Assembly (NCBI RefSeq): GCF_002201535.1
Contig: NZ_NIWW01000012.1
Location: 25,302 to 89,301, forward strand
Length of the DNA stretch: 64,000 bases
Source of the DNA: Lacimicrobium sp. SS2-24
Lineage (GTDB): Bacteria; Pseudomonadota; Gammaproteobacteria; Enterobacterales; Alteromonadaceae
Reading direction: 5' to 3'
Part shown: in pieces, positions 1 through 8,238 of the stretch
Numbering within the stretch: the first letter of the stretch is position 1
Layout: each line of letters starts with the position of its first letter
The notes under the pieces: generated by a model
The model's database searches: none
The model's input: the letters and a program-made list of their open reading frames with translations, nothing else
Told to the model about the DNA's origin: nothing
Translations under genes and position numbers: made by a program

Positions 1-478
1 ACTCAATTAAGACAAATTTTATATCACTGCGCTGTGGTTCCAGCTCCAATGCCTGCGTCGCCAGCGTGAAGGCCTGATCCACCTCGGATTGAGAAAGAGC
101 ATGACGGGATTGCTCCAGCAATGCATCTGCAGGACTGGGTAAATGCTTTTCTAACAATGCCCGAATTTCTGTTTCAGACTGCACACCGGCGAAGCCATCA
201 ACGGGTTGTCCCTCTTTCACCAGGATCACCGTTGGCAGACTGCGTACCCCAAACTGCATGGCAATCTGCTGCTGCTCATCACAGTTTACTTTTGCCAGAA
301 TGACGTCATTTGCCCGTTCTGCGGCGAGCTTCTCCAATACCGGCATAAGGTTTTTACAAGGCTCACACCAGTCAGCCCAGAAGTCCACCATCACCAGCTT
401 GTGCTGAGAACCTTCCAGAATCACGGATTGAAAGTTCTCCAGGTCAATATCGACGATGTTGTTTGCTTGCTGCTCCAT
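1..478 (-). CDS. cnoX: Thioredoxin-domain co-chaperone (CnoX/YbbN family), 3' end outside the window
   Basis: The first ~159 codons are visible, starting at the ATG at 478; the gene runs off the left edge. An N-terminal thioredoxin fold (about residues 10-110) carries the active-site motif WCEPC and the cis-Pro loop SLPT. It is followed by the start of a helical region (PADALLEQSRHALS...) like the TPR half of YbbN/CnoX. E. coli CnoX lacks the first cysteine of the motif, whereas this protein keeps both, as many YbbN homologues do, so it could be redox-active as well as a holdase. A plain thioredoxin would end near residue 110, and the continuing frame argues against that. The family name is assigned from the domain order, since the C-terminal part cannot be seen. 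Confidence 0.8.
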   Translation of the reverse strand, partial: MEQQANNIVDIDLENFQSVILEGSQHKLVMVDFWADWCEPCKNLMPVLEKLAAERANDVILAKVNCDEQQQIAMQFGVRSLPTVILVKEGQPVDGFAGVQSETEIRALLEKHLPSPADALLEQSRHALSQSEVDQAFTLATQALELEPQRSDIKFVLIE

Positions 479-523
479 CTTCCCTCTTCTATTTGTTGTA
501 TTTCAGTCTTTAATCAATGTCTG

Positions 524-1657
524 TTAAGACAACGTCTGAGCCTTTGTCACCAGATGAGGAAAATGACGCTGAGGCAGATAGTCGGCCAGGGCTCGCATCG
601 AAGCGGCCAGTTCTGAGTATCCCTTCCCCACCAGGTTAAAATGCCCCATTTTTCGCTTTTCACGCACCTCTTTGCCATACCAGTGCATATGACATCCCCT
701 GATGGCTAGCATGTCGTGACTGAAAGAGGCAAATCCGATGATATTAATCATGGCGCTGACACCGTGGCTACTGGTATCCCCCAAAGGCAGATCACAGATT
801 GCACGAAGATGATTCTCAAATTGACAGGTATCGGCACCCTGCATGGTCCAGTGCCCCGAATTGTGAACCCGGGGTGCAATTTCGTTGACCAGCAACTGCT
901 CTCCTACCTGAAAAAACTCTACTGCCAGCACACCGGTATAGTCGAGGGCATCGGCCAGTGCAGTAAAGGTCTCTTTCGCCTGAGTCCAAAGTGTATCGCT
1001 GACCTGGGGAGCCGGTGCCAACGATACATGAAGCTGCCCCTGATGATGCAGGTTTTCCGCAAGATCATAAAAACGGACGTCGCCGTTTTGACTGCGCACG
1101 CCAACCAGTGACACTTCGCGATCAAAGTCGAGCATCGTTTCTACCACCAAAGGCACTTTCTGTAGATCCAGCTCTGCAAGCTGTTGCTTTAAACCGGGTA
1201 ATTCGTCACTGTGCTGCAACCTCCATTGGCCGTAGCCGTCATAGCCATCGCGACTGGCTTTTAGGATCAGCTTACTGCCCAGCTCATCCACCACGCTATC
1301 CAATTGCTCAACATCATCGACGATGCGATGCGCGCAATTTGCAATGCCTAAGCTTTCCAGTAATCGCTTCTCTCTGACCCTATCGGCACCGGTCAGAATA
1401 GCCTCCATACCTGGCATCAGTTTGCCGCTGCGCTGCGCTTTTTCTAACAGCGCTTCCGGCACATGTTCAAACTCTACGGAAATGGCATCGGCATCTTCGA
1501 TGGCCTGATCCAGGCTCACCGGGCTGGGGTGCTTATCCACAGGATTCACCACCTTCTGGGAGTTGACGTCAACGGCTGACACCTCAATTCCTAATGGGCA
1601 ACCGGCCAGATACATCATTCTTGCCAGCTGACCCGAGCCAAATATCAGTACTCTCAT
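524..1657 (-). CDS. purK: N5-carboxyaminoimidazole ribonucleotide synthase
   Basis: A 377-residue ATP-grasp enzyme that makes N5-CAIR from AIR, ATP and bicarbonate in cytosolic de novo purine synthesis. The N-terminal Rossmann-like segment ([10 protein letters not shown]) and the ATP-grasp core ([18 protein letters not shown] and [15 protein letters not shown]) are intact. Length is close to the E. coli enzyme (355 aa) with a slightly longer C-terminus. Its ATG overlaps the purE stop by four bases, so the two are translationally coupled. PurE converts its product to CAIR. Identification is secure. Confidence 0.95.
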   Translation of the reverse strand: MRVLIFGSGQLARMMYLAGCPLGIEVSAVDVNSQKVVNPVDKHPSPVSLDQAIEDADAISVEFEHVPEALLEKAQRSGKLMPGMEAILTGADRVREKRLLESLGIANCAHRIVDDVEQLDSVVDELGSKLILKASRDGYDGYGQWRLQHSDELPGLKQQLAELDLQKVPLVVETMLDFDREVSLVGVRSQNGDVRFYDLAENLHHQGQLHVSLAPAPQVSDTLWTQAKETFTALADALDYTGVLAVEFFQVGEQLLVNEIAPRVHNSGHWTMQGADTCQFENHLRAICDLPLGDTSSHGVSAMINIIGFASFSHDMLAIRGCHMHWYGKEVREKRKMGHFNLVGKGYSELAASMRALADYLPQRHFPHLVTKAQTLS

Positions 1658-2145
1658 TCGGGCAACTCCAGGGTCTGACTGGCAAGCACCTTATCCGTTT
1701 GCGTGGTTCTGAAATCCTTCACTGCCTGTTTCACCTTTTCATCGTGCAGCGCAACAATCTGAGCGGCCAGCAAACCGGCATTGGCCGCGCCCGCATCGCC
1801 AATAGCCAGCGTACCCACTGCCACGCCTTTAGGCATCTGCACGATGGATAGCAACGAATCCAGACCATTGAGGGTGCGCGACTTCACCGGTACGCCAAAA
1901 ACAGGCAAGTGTGTGTGGGCGGCGATCATGCCCGGCAAATGCGCTGCGCCTCCGGCCCCGGCGATGATCACTTCAACACCTTCATCGGCAGCATTTACCG
2001 CAAACTCTGTCAGCAAATCCGGTGTGCGGTGCGCCGACACCACCTGGGCGTGATACTCAACCCCCAACTGCTTCAGCATTAATGCAGCCTGCTGCATTGT
2101 TGGCCAGTCAGACTGAGATCCCATTACAATTGCCACTTTTGACAT
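1654..2145 (-). CDS. purE: N5-CAIR mutase, class I PurE
   Basis: A 163-residue protein of normal length for the bacterial mutase, which moves the carboxyl group of N5-CAIR to C4 of the imidazole ring. The signature [10 protein letters not shown] binds the phosphate near the N-terminus. The VVSAHRTPD motif carries the catalytic His, and [11 protein letters not shown] follows. A good ribosome site (GAGG, rc of 2152-2157) lies just before the ATG. It is first in the purEK operon. I saw no PurR-type palindrome in the short upstream gap. Confidence 0.96.
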   Translation of the reverse strand: MSKVAIVMGSQSDWPTMQQAALMLKQLGVEYHAQVVSAHRTPDLLTEFAVNAADEGVEVIIAGAGGAAHLPGMIAAHTHLPVFGVPVKSRTLNGLDSLLSIVQMPKGVAVGTLAIGDAGAANAGLLAAQIVALHDEKVKQAVKDFRTTQTDKVLASQTLELPE

Positions 2146-2227
2146 TTTTGCTCCTCAGGTTCGAAGGACCCCCGCCCTTCTTAGTCAAAAATAAAAGCGG
2201 AATTGTACCTCAAAAGACGGACCTGTC

Positions 2228-3004
2228 CTAATCTCGCCAGTCACTGAGTCCATAGCGTTCGAGAATCTTATGCAATTCTCCTGAAGCCCGTAAGCTAGCC
2301 ATTCCCTCGCTTAACATTTCAGCCAGTTCCAGGGAGTCGGATTTCGCCGGTGAAAATGCAATATACACATCGGTATCGGCGTTGGGATTTTCAATAAATC
2401 CAACATTGATAAAGTCAGCAGACTCTTGTCGTTGCCGGACATAGAAGCGAAAAACGGACTCATCTTCCACCATCACATCGATACGTCCTGCACCCAGCAT
2501 TCTCAGGCCCTGAGCAAGCGGCGCCGTTCCAAATAACACATGAATAAAGTTCTGATTGAGAGGGTCGGCGATGTAGCCATCAATGGCCCGTCCGTAACTG
2601 TATCCTGCGCTCACACCCAGCACCACCTCTGACAAAGAAGGTAGTCCCTGGTAACGCCAACTCAGGTCGGGTGCGGCCCACAACGCGGTGCGCATTTTCC
2701 CCTGCTCCAGGCGCGGAAACACAAAATCGGGCGCATCATTTAAGGTGGCACCGATAACCGCATCCACGTCACCATCACGCGCACTCTGCACAGCACGGCT
2801 CCAGGGCACCAAACGATACTGCACCTGCATATCATGGCGAGAAAACACCTTGCGGGCTATTTCCACCATAAAACCGGGGGTGTCACTGTCCGGTTGACAG
2901 TTATAGGGACACCACAGATCGGCCGCCAGCACCAGGGTTTTAGCCTGGATCTGAGTACTTAAAAAAACTGTGGCCAACACCAATACTTTAATCACCGAGC
3001 GCAT
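2228..3004 (-). CDS. Periplasmic solute-binding protein, family 3 (amino-acid type)
   Basis: A 258-residue exported protein with an N-terminal signal peptide (VIKVLVLATVFLSTQIQA) followed by a family-3 bilobal binding fold: LVLAADLWCPYN, VEIARKVFSRHDM, GDVDAVIGATLND, then a C-terminal lobe ending in LHKILERYGL. The ATG at 3004 has a GAGG site six bases upstream; a GTG at 3016 also exists but lacks one. No permease or ATPase gene is adjacent, so it may be an orphan sensor or transport protein like others common in Alteromonadales. The ligand cannot be told from sequence. Confidence 0.8.
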   Translation of the reverse strand: MRSVIKVLVLATVFLSTQIQAKTLVLAADLWCPYNCQPDSDTPGFMVEIARKVFSRHDMQVQYRLVPWSRAVQSARDGDVDAVIGATLNDAPDFVFPRLEQGKMRTALWAAPDLSWRYQGLPSLSEVVLGVSAGYSYGRAIDGYIADPLNQNFIHVLFGTAPLAQGLRMLGAGRIDVMVEDESVFRFYVRQRQESADFINVGFIENPNADTDVYIAFSPAKSDSLELAEMLSEGMASLRASGELHKILERYGLSDWRD

Positions 3005-3114
3005 CGCAGCCCTCACAGAGGTTTAAGTTAAGCTTATGCAAAGAACCTATAGAATGGCAACATCCCCTGGCGAGGACATTGTCGGCACCGGATACTCAAA
3101 GCAGGCCATCCTGA

Positions 3115-3711
3115 TTACCCGTTGCCGTGTTTACCAGCTTGCCATCCTCCTTTGCTCAATACTTTTTCCGCCAATGCCTGCGGTGCCGGCTCTAGGTCCG
3201 TCGCCATGGAGTCATTCCAGCGATTCAAAAAACCATACAAGGAGATGGCGGCCAGAATCTCTACTATTTGCTCTTCGTTCCAATACAGTCTCATCTTCTC
3301 CATCAACGCATTATCCACACCATTGGGCACCGTGCCCGCAGCGAGAGCAAAATCCAGCGCCACTCGCTCGGCTTCAGAATACAGAGGACTGGACTGATAC
3401 TCCCACACGGCCGCAATTTTCTCATCGCTGACATCATGCAAACCTGCCGCTATCAGAGAATGCGCCTCACAATAGCGGCATCCGGCTGCGCGGCTGGCAA
3501 AATGGGCAAGAATGCGCTTAAAGCCGGCGTCCACCTTGCCATCCTCTGCCATCACGGCTTTGGTCAACGCGCCAAAGGCTTTGACAATCTCTGGCTTGCG
3601 CTGCATGGTCAGCAGGCTGTTGGGAATAAACCCAAGAATACGTTCAAATATGGCAAAATCGTCTGCCAGTTCGGGGTGGCTCTGGGCTGGTAGGGGGGAC
3701 ATATGGCTCAT
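3115..3711 (-). CDS. AhpD-like / carboxymuconolactone decarboxylase family protein
   Basis: About 198 residues with the AhpD-type redox motif CRYC followed by EAHS (GCRYCEAHSLIAAG) in an all-helical fold. In this family the Cys pair and following His act in peroxide reduction or proton relay. The C-terminal half matches 'peroxidase-related enzyme' proteins (EEQIVEILAAISLYGFLNRWND). The ATG at 3711 has a GGAGAAG site eight bases upstream; an upstream in-frame ATG at 3726 lacks one. It stands alone. The substrate is unknown. Confidence 0.75.
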   Translation of the reverse strand: MSHMSPLPAQSHPELADDFAIFERILGFIPNSLLTMQRKPEIVKAFGALTKAVMAEDGKVDAGFKRILAHFASRAAGCRYCEAHSLIAAGLHDVSDEKIAAVWEYQSSPLYSEAERVALDFALAAGTVPNGVDNALMEKMRLYWNEEQIVEILAAISLYGFLNRWNDSMATDLEPAPQALAEKVLSKGGWQAGKHGNG

Positions 3712-3897
3712 TGGAAGCTTCTCCATTATTGTGGCTGTTTTTGGTCAGACTATCACTGCCAAGGAGATTCGCCAGTGATCGCTTGAAAATCGTCAATAAC
3801 GGCCCAATAAAGGCTGACAACATCTGTTAACACCAGGACCGCTGTCAGATGCGGGATCTGCAACTAAAACCATACTATCCAGTGTCTGAGGCACCCT

Positions 3898-4842
3898 ATG
3901 CTAGCATTACAAATCAATGCCTTACGTAAGGTTTATCGCGGTGGAACAGAAGCCTTAAAAGGCGTCGATCTGAGCGTGCAGGAGGGCGACTTTTTTGCAC
4001 TGCTGGGCCCTAATGGCGCCGGTAAGTCCACCACCATAGGTATCATCAGTAGCCTGATCAATAAAACCTCCGGCTCAGTAAAAATCTTTGGTGACGACCT
4101 GGATACCGACTTAGTCAACGCCAAGTCTCACATCGGCCTGGTACCACAGGAATTTAATTTCAATCAGTTTGAAACGCTTATGCAAATCGTGGTTAATCAG
4201 GCCGGCTATTACGGCGTACCGCGGACATTAGCCAAGCAGCGCGCAGAAAAGTACCTGAAACAACTGGATTTGTGGGATAAGCGCAACGCCCGGGCGAGGG
4301 AGCTGTCGGGCGGAATGAAGCGCCGTCTGATGATCGCCCGAGCGCTGATGCACGAGCCCAAAATGCTTATTCTCGACGAACCTACAGCGGGTGTGGATAT
4401 CGAGATTCGCCGTTCAATGTGGCGCTTTCTTAAAAAGATTAACCAACAAGGCATCACGATTATTCTTACCACCCACTACCTCGAAGAAGCCGAGATGCTG
4501 TGTCGCAACATCGCCATTATCGACAAAGGTCAGATCATCGAAAACACCAGCATGAAGGGTCTGCTGTCAAAACTCAATGTGGAAACCTTTGTCTTGGATC
4601 TGTCCGGCAATAGCATCAAGCCTACCCTTAAGGACTTTGATTTCAGACAGGTCGATGATCATAGCCTGGAAGTAGATGTGCCTAAAGCCAGTGGCCTGAA
4701 TGCCGTCTTCAGTCAGCTCTCTGATCAGGGTGTACAGGTGCTGAGCATGCGCAACAAATCTAATCGGCTGGAAGAACTGTTTGTCCGTTTGGTAGAAAAC
4801 GGGCGGGATCAGACCAGTGCCCCCAAGCAGGAGAATGCATAA
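3898..4842 (+). CDS. ABC-2 exporter ATPase (YadG-like)
   Basis: A 314-residue ATP-binding subunit with a complete nucleotide site: Walker A GPNGAGKST (about residue 37), Q-loop LVPQEFNFNQ, signature ELSGGMKRRLMIARAL, Walker B MLILDEPTAGVD, and H-loop TTHYLEEAEMLC. The C-terminal ~80 residues form the extra domain typical of drug or lipid ABC-2 ATPases. It overlaps the permease gene by one base, which defines the transporter. E. coli YadG/YadH is the nearest named pair; the substrate is unknown. Confidence 0.88.
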   Translation: MLALQINALRKVYRGGTEALKGVDLSVQEGDFFALLGPNGAGKSTTIGIISSLINKTSGSVKIFGDDLDTDLVNAKSHIGLVPQEFNFNQFETLMQIVVNQAGYYGVPRTLAKQRAEKYLKQLDLWDKRNARARELSGGMKRRLMIARALMHEPKMLILDEPTAGVDIEIRRSMWRFLKKINQQGITIILTTHYLEEAEMLCRNIAIIDKGQIIENTSMKGLLSKLNVETFVLDLSGNSIKPTLKDFDFRQVDDHSLEVDVPKASGLNAVFSQLSDQGVQVLSMRNKSNRLEELFVRLVENGRDQTSAPKQENA

Positions 4843-5612
4843 TGAACAGCCTTCAGTTTACCGCCCTGCGCACTATCTGGATTAAAGAGTGTACCCGTTT
4901 TTTACGCATCTGGGTGCAGACACTGGTGCCCCCGGCTATAACCATGAGCCTGTATTTCGTGATTTTTGGTAATTTGATCGGCAGTCGTATCGGTCAGATG
5001 GGTGGCCTCAGTTACATGGAGTTTATCGTTCCCGGTCTGATTATGATGGCAGTGATCACCAGTTCCTACTCCAATGTGTCCTCTTCATTTTTTAGTGCAA
5101 AGTTTCAGCGCAACGTCGAGGAGTTACTGGTGGCGCCGGTATCTAACTGGATTATTATCCTTGGTTATGTTGGTGGTGGCGTCACCAGAGCGCTGCTGGT
5201 TGGCGGTCTGGTCACGCTGGTCTCACTGTTTTTTGTTGAGCTGCAAATCCACAACCCCATTATGTTATTGCTGACCCTGGTGCTCACTGCCACCTTGTTT
5301 GCCGCAGCAGGATTAGTGAACGCCATATTCGCTAAAACCTTCGATGATATCAGTGTCATTCCCACCTTCGTGCTGACCCCGCTGACGTATCTGGGCGGGG
5401 TCTTTTACTCCCTGACCCTGCTCCCCGAATTCTGGCAATGGGTGAGTAAAGCCAACCCTATCGTGTATATGGTTAATGGCTTTCGTTACGGTTTCTTAGG
5501 TGTCTCCGATGTGGGCATCAGCACCTCTGTTGCCGTATTAATCGGCTTTAATGTGTTACTTTTCACCCTGGCGTGGAACCTCATAAACCGTGGCGTAGGA
5601 ATTCGTAGTTAA
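4842..5612 (+). CDS. ABC-2 type permease (YadH-like)
   Basis: A 256-residue inner-membrane protein with about six hydrophobic segments and the ABC-2 pattern: an amphipathic N-terminus (IWIKECTRFLRIWVQTLVPP), GLIMMAVITSSYSN, and the conserved region TPLTYLGGVFYSLTLLP near the fifth helix. Start and stop overlap the neighbours by one base on both sides (TAATG), so it is coupled to the ATPase and to the methyltransferase gene that follows. With YadG it should form a homodimeric 2+2 exporter. Confidence 0.88.
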   Translation: MNSLQFTALRTIWIKECTRFLRIWVQTLVPPAITMSLYFVIFGNLIGSRIGQMGGLSYMEFIVPGLIMMAVITSSYSNVSSSFFSAKFQRNVEELLVAPVSNWIIILGYVGGGVTRALLVGGLVTLVSLFFVELQIHNPIMLLLTLVLTATLFAAAGLVNAIFAKTFDDISVIPTFVLTPLTYLGGVFYSLTLLPEFWQWVSKANPIVYMVNGFRYGFLGVSDVGISTSVAVLIGFNVLLFTLAWNLINRGVGIRS

Positions 5613-6280
5613 TGGCATCGGGCAATTCCAGGGCCGTGACCTCAAACCAGAGTGGTCCCCATGAAAAGCTCACTGAACTGGTAGAGCGTCACCTTCGCAG
5701 CGAATCAAAAAAGCCGTTCAATGAGCACACGGTAGCAGCCTTTGAACAGGCTCAGCAGTGGCTCGATAACTGGCAGGGCCCATTGATTCTGGACTCATGC
5801 TGCGGCGTGGGACAAAGCACCGCAGAAATTGCCAGAGCCAACCCCGAGGCACGCATAATCGGGGTCGACAAATCCGCACTACGAACAGAAAAACATCAAC
5901 GTGGTTATGCTACGACAACACAGAATTATCTGGTGCTGAGGGCGGATCTGAACGACTTCTGGCGACTGGCACACCAAAATGGCTGGCGTCTTCACAAGCA
6001 CTATCTGCTCTATCCAAACCCCTGGCCTAAATCCGCACACATCAAAAGACGCTGGCATGGCAGCGCAGCTTTTGCCGATCTGCTCAAGCTAGGCGGACAA
6101 ATGACCGTACGCAGTAATTGGAAGCTTTATTTAGAAGAGTTTTCCAAAGCGCTGCAAATTGCCGGATACGCATCGGAGTTGCATGAATGTGATGACGCTA
6201 AAGCGGCCATCACGCCTTTTGAAAAAAAATATCGTGACAGCGGTCAGCTAACCTGGGAGTTAACCGCTTCAATCGACTAA
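5612..6280 (+). CDS. TrmB-like SAM-dependent methyltransferase
   Basis: A 222-residue class I methyltransferase. The SAM site is LILDSCCGVGQSTAEIA with acidic residue D in GVDKS. The TrmB-like catalytic segment YPNPWPKSAHIKRRWHG resembles the PDPWPKKRHNKRR motif of tRNA m7G46 methyltransferase. The C-terminal LKLGGQMTVRSNWKLY also fits TrmB. It differs from canonical TrmB (Asn for Asp in the PNPWPK motif, Cys-Cys in motif I) and lies behind an ABC exporter, so I treat it as a TrmB paralogue with unknown substrate. It converges with the APE operon: the two genes overlap at their 3' ends by four bases. Confidence 0.7.
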   Translation: MASGNSRAVTSNQSGPHEKLTELVERHLRSESKKPFNEHTVAAFEQAQQWLDNWQGPLILDSCCGVGQSTAEIARANPEARIIGVDKSALRTEKHQRGYATTTQNYLVLRADLNDFWRLAHQNGWRLHKHYLLYPNPWPKSAHIKRRWHGSAAFADLLKLGGQMTVRSNWKLYLEEFSKALQIAGYASELHECDDAKAAITPFEKKYRDSGQLTWELTASID

Positions 6281-6975
6281 ACATGGTAAGCATATAGATG
6301 GTGACCATGGGGTATTACGCAGCTAACAGCGTATTGCGCGCAATAACAGGAATACAGGCTGAGTCCATGATCACGGGCGACCGCCGAGCTATCCACCTGG
6401 AATAGTTCTGACAAAGCCTTTCCCGTTGCCTTTGCTAACGCTTCTTTCTGGGTCCAATAGCGATAAAAACCTTCCGCTTTCTGCAACTGCGCTAATTGCT
6501 CTGACTCTGCCGGCCCCAGGCAGACATCAGCCATCTCCACCCAAGGACGAGAGGGCTTAAACCACTCAACATCTACACCCAGAGGCGTGTACGGCACCGA
6601 CGACACGATTGCCGCCGAAGCGTTATGACTGTGACTCAGGCTCACGCACCATTTATGCAGTTGTAACTCTCCGGTTAATGCGACCCTCCCAGTGTCCTGC
6701 TCAAATAAGCTGGAGTATCGCTGAGCACTTATGGCGAGTTGAGAACCAACAAGCTGTTTAAGTAACCAGCGACTCTGCAAAAACTGACGCTGCCCTTTTT
6801 GGGTCCGACGCACAACATCCTCTTGTTCCCGTGGGGTCAGGCCATTGTTAAAAAAGTCCTCGGGCGCTGGCTGCAGGGTAAAAGCTAAGAATACCGAAGG
6901 CCTGGATCCAGTCCCCGTTTTCGGTTCACTGAAAAGCAGCGGCAAACAATCCGGGGCCTGTTTATCTTTCATCAA
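6277..6975 (-). CDS. 4'-phosphopantetheinyl transferase, Sfp type
   Basis: A 232-residue Sfp-family enzyme that moves phosphopantetheine from CoA to the serine of carrier proteins. It has the Mg-binding GVDVEWF motif (about residue 125) and the C-terminal WTQKEALAKATGKAL motif (W-x-x-KEA-x-x-K). Its position as the last gene of the aryl-polyene operon makes the two operon ACPs the likely substrates. Only 21 bases separate it from the preceding gene on the same strand. Confidence 0.88.
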   Translation of the reverse strand: MMKDKQAPDCLPLLFSEPKTGTGSRPSVFLAFTLQPAPEDFFNNGLTPREQEDVVRRTQKGQRQFLQSRWLLKQLVGSQLAISAQRYSSLFEQDTGRVALTGELQLHKWCVSLSHSHNASAAIVSSVPYTPLGVDVEWFKPSRPWVEMADVCLGPAESEQLAQLQKAEGFYRYWTQKEALAKATGKALSELFQVDSSAVARDHGLSLYSCYCAQYAVSCVIPHGHHLYAYHV

Positions 6976-6996
6976 CTCGCCCCAACATGCAGTTCT

Positions 6997-7437
6997 CTAT
7001 TCAGAAAACTTCACCAGAGTTCCTTTTAGGGTAACCCCGGCCATGAGTGCACCGGCTCCACACTCATACTCAGTTTCACTGACAAACTCGCGCTTCTTAT
7101 AGTAAGACTCAATTCCTACCACTGCATCCATACCTTCTTTTTTTGCGCGTTCCTGTAATGACTTTAATGCCCCCAGCATTACCCATTCACACGCCTCCCG
7201 ATCGGATTTCAAGAAGGCATTGGTTTTACGATTGCTCATCACTTCGCCATAGGTTTTCAGTACCTCGGGATGTTTCTGTGAACCAAAAAAAAGTGGCACA
7301 TCATGCAAGGCCTCCTTAGCTTTGGTGGAACTCAGAAGTTCCTGAACCGGGTACTGGTGAACCGTATCACGAGCCGTCGCTGAAAAACTTATTCCCATTA
7401 CCATCGCTGCTACAGCAAGTCGTTTACATCGATTCAT
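6997..7437 (-). CDS. Small exported YbjQ-like protein of unknown function
   Basis: A 146-residue protein with a cleavable signal peptide (LAVAAMVMGISFSATA). The mature part contains two spaced cysteines (REACEWV and YECGAG) and a pattern ALKSLQERAKKEGMDAVVGIESYYKK that resembles the YbjQ/DUF74 core, in which a helix is followed by 'A-v-G-i' strands. Relatives are often mislabelled as an excinuclease subunit; there is no ATPase motif here. It starts immediately after the MipA stop in the aryl-polyene operon, so a periplasmic role in pigment handling is possible but unproven. Confidence 0.6.
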   Translation of the reverse strand: MNRCKRLAVAAMVMGISFSATARDTVHQYPVQELLSSTKAKEALHDVPLFFGSQKHPEVLKTYGEVMSNRKTNAFLKSDREACEWVMLGALKSLQERAKKEGMDAVVGIESYYKKREFVSETEYECGAGALMAGVTLKGTLVKFSE

Positions 7438-8238
7438 CTATATCTCCTTATCATAAAAAATCCAGACCACACCCAACCCAATCAGCCATTGATGTGATTG
7501 TTTCAGTAAGGGGCTCGATTCAGACTGAGAGCCTGTCAGCCCCTGATAGCGAGCGAACCCAGCCATCCACCAGTTGCCCTGCTTGTAAACCACCCCCGAT
7601 GACAGTTGACTGCCCCAATAGCCTCCTGACGCTTCAAAAGCCGATCGTTCAGGCAGGGCTTCTTGCTCAGTCACTCCGTAATAATATTGATGCGCTTTAT
7701 CCGATGCCATTCGAACGTCAAGCTCTATAGTCCATAACCATTTCTCGTTTGTCGATTCGAACAGGGGTTGCTGGTGGGTAAAGCTGAACCCGGCAAACCA
7801 ACCGGCGTCGTCTATGTGGGAAAAATCCGTGGTGATTGCTTTACGCACATATAGTTCAGCGAAAGTCCGCTCGTCGACAGACGGTTGCCCACGAAAATAG
7901 TATTTAAGCGCAGGGCCTAGCTCAAACCGCCAGTCGAGATCAGCCATACCCTGGCGAGCTGAGTTCTTCTCACTTTCCACCGGCAATCCTGCGTTAGCTG
8001 AGATATCAAATTGCCAGCGACCTTTTTCCCACAAATGTCGGTTTATCCCTTCCCGATCAATGCTCAATTGATCCGACTGATAATAAACAAAGGGAAGGGG
8101 AACGAAGTAATTATGGCGCTCGTCACTGCCCGGATAACTAGGCAAACTCATACCAAAGGCACCGATACCGAGTTTTAATTCGTCAGCCCATGTCAGCGAG
8201 TTGGAAATACCAAGCAGTACGACAAAGAGTCTAAGCAT
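7438..8238 (-). CDS. MipA/OmpV-family outer-membrane protein
   Basis: A 266-residue beta-barrel with a signal peptide ending near TWA|DE. The family's typical start is LGIGAFGMSLPSYPGSDE, with alternating aromatic strands (FVPLPFVYYQSDQLSIDR) and a terminal strand WLIGLGVVWIFYD. It overlaps the preceding ketosynthase stop by eight bases, placing it in the aryl-polyene operon. The canonical E. coli cluster has no such gene. A role as an outer-membrane scaffold or pore for the pigment lipid is an inference. Confidence 0.82.
   Translation of the reverse strand: MLRLFVVLLGISNSLTWADELKLGIGAFGMSLPSYPGSDERHNYFVPLPFVYYQSDQLSIDREGINRHLWEKGRWQFDISANAGLPVESEKNSARQGMADLDWRFELGPALKYYFRGQPSVDERTFAELYVRKAITTDFSHIDDAGWFAGFSFTHQQPLFESTNEKWLWTIELDVRMASDKAHQYYYGVTEQEALPERSAFEASGGYWGSQLSSGVVYKQGNWWMAGFARYQGLTGSQSESSPLLKQSHQWLIGLGVVWIFYDKEI

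Noticed and set aside
6997..7437. Excinuclease subunit annotation seen for relatives of this protein
   Set aside because: There is a signal peptide and no ATPase or zinc-finger motif; a DNA-repair role is not supported.
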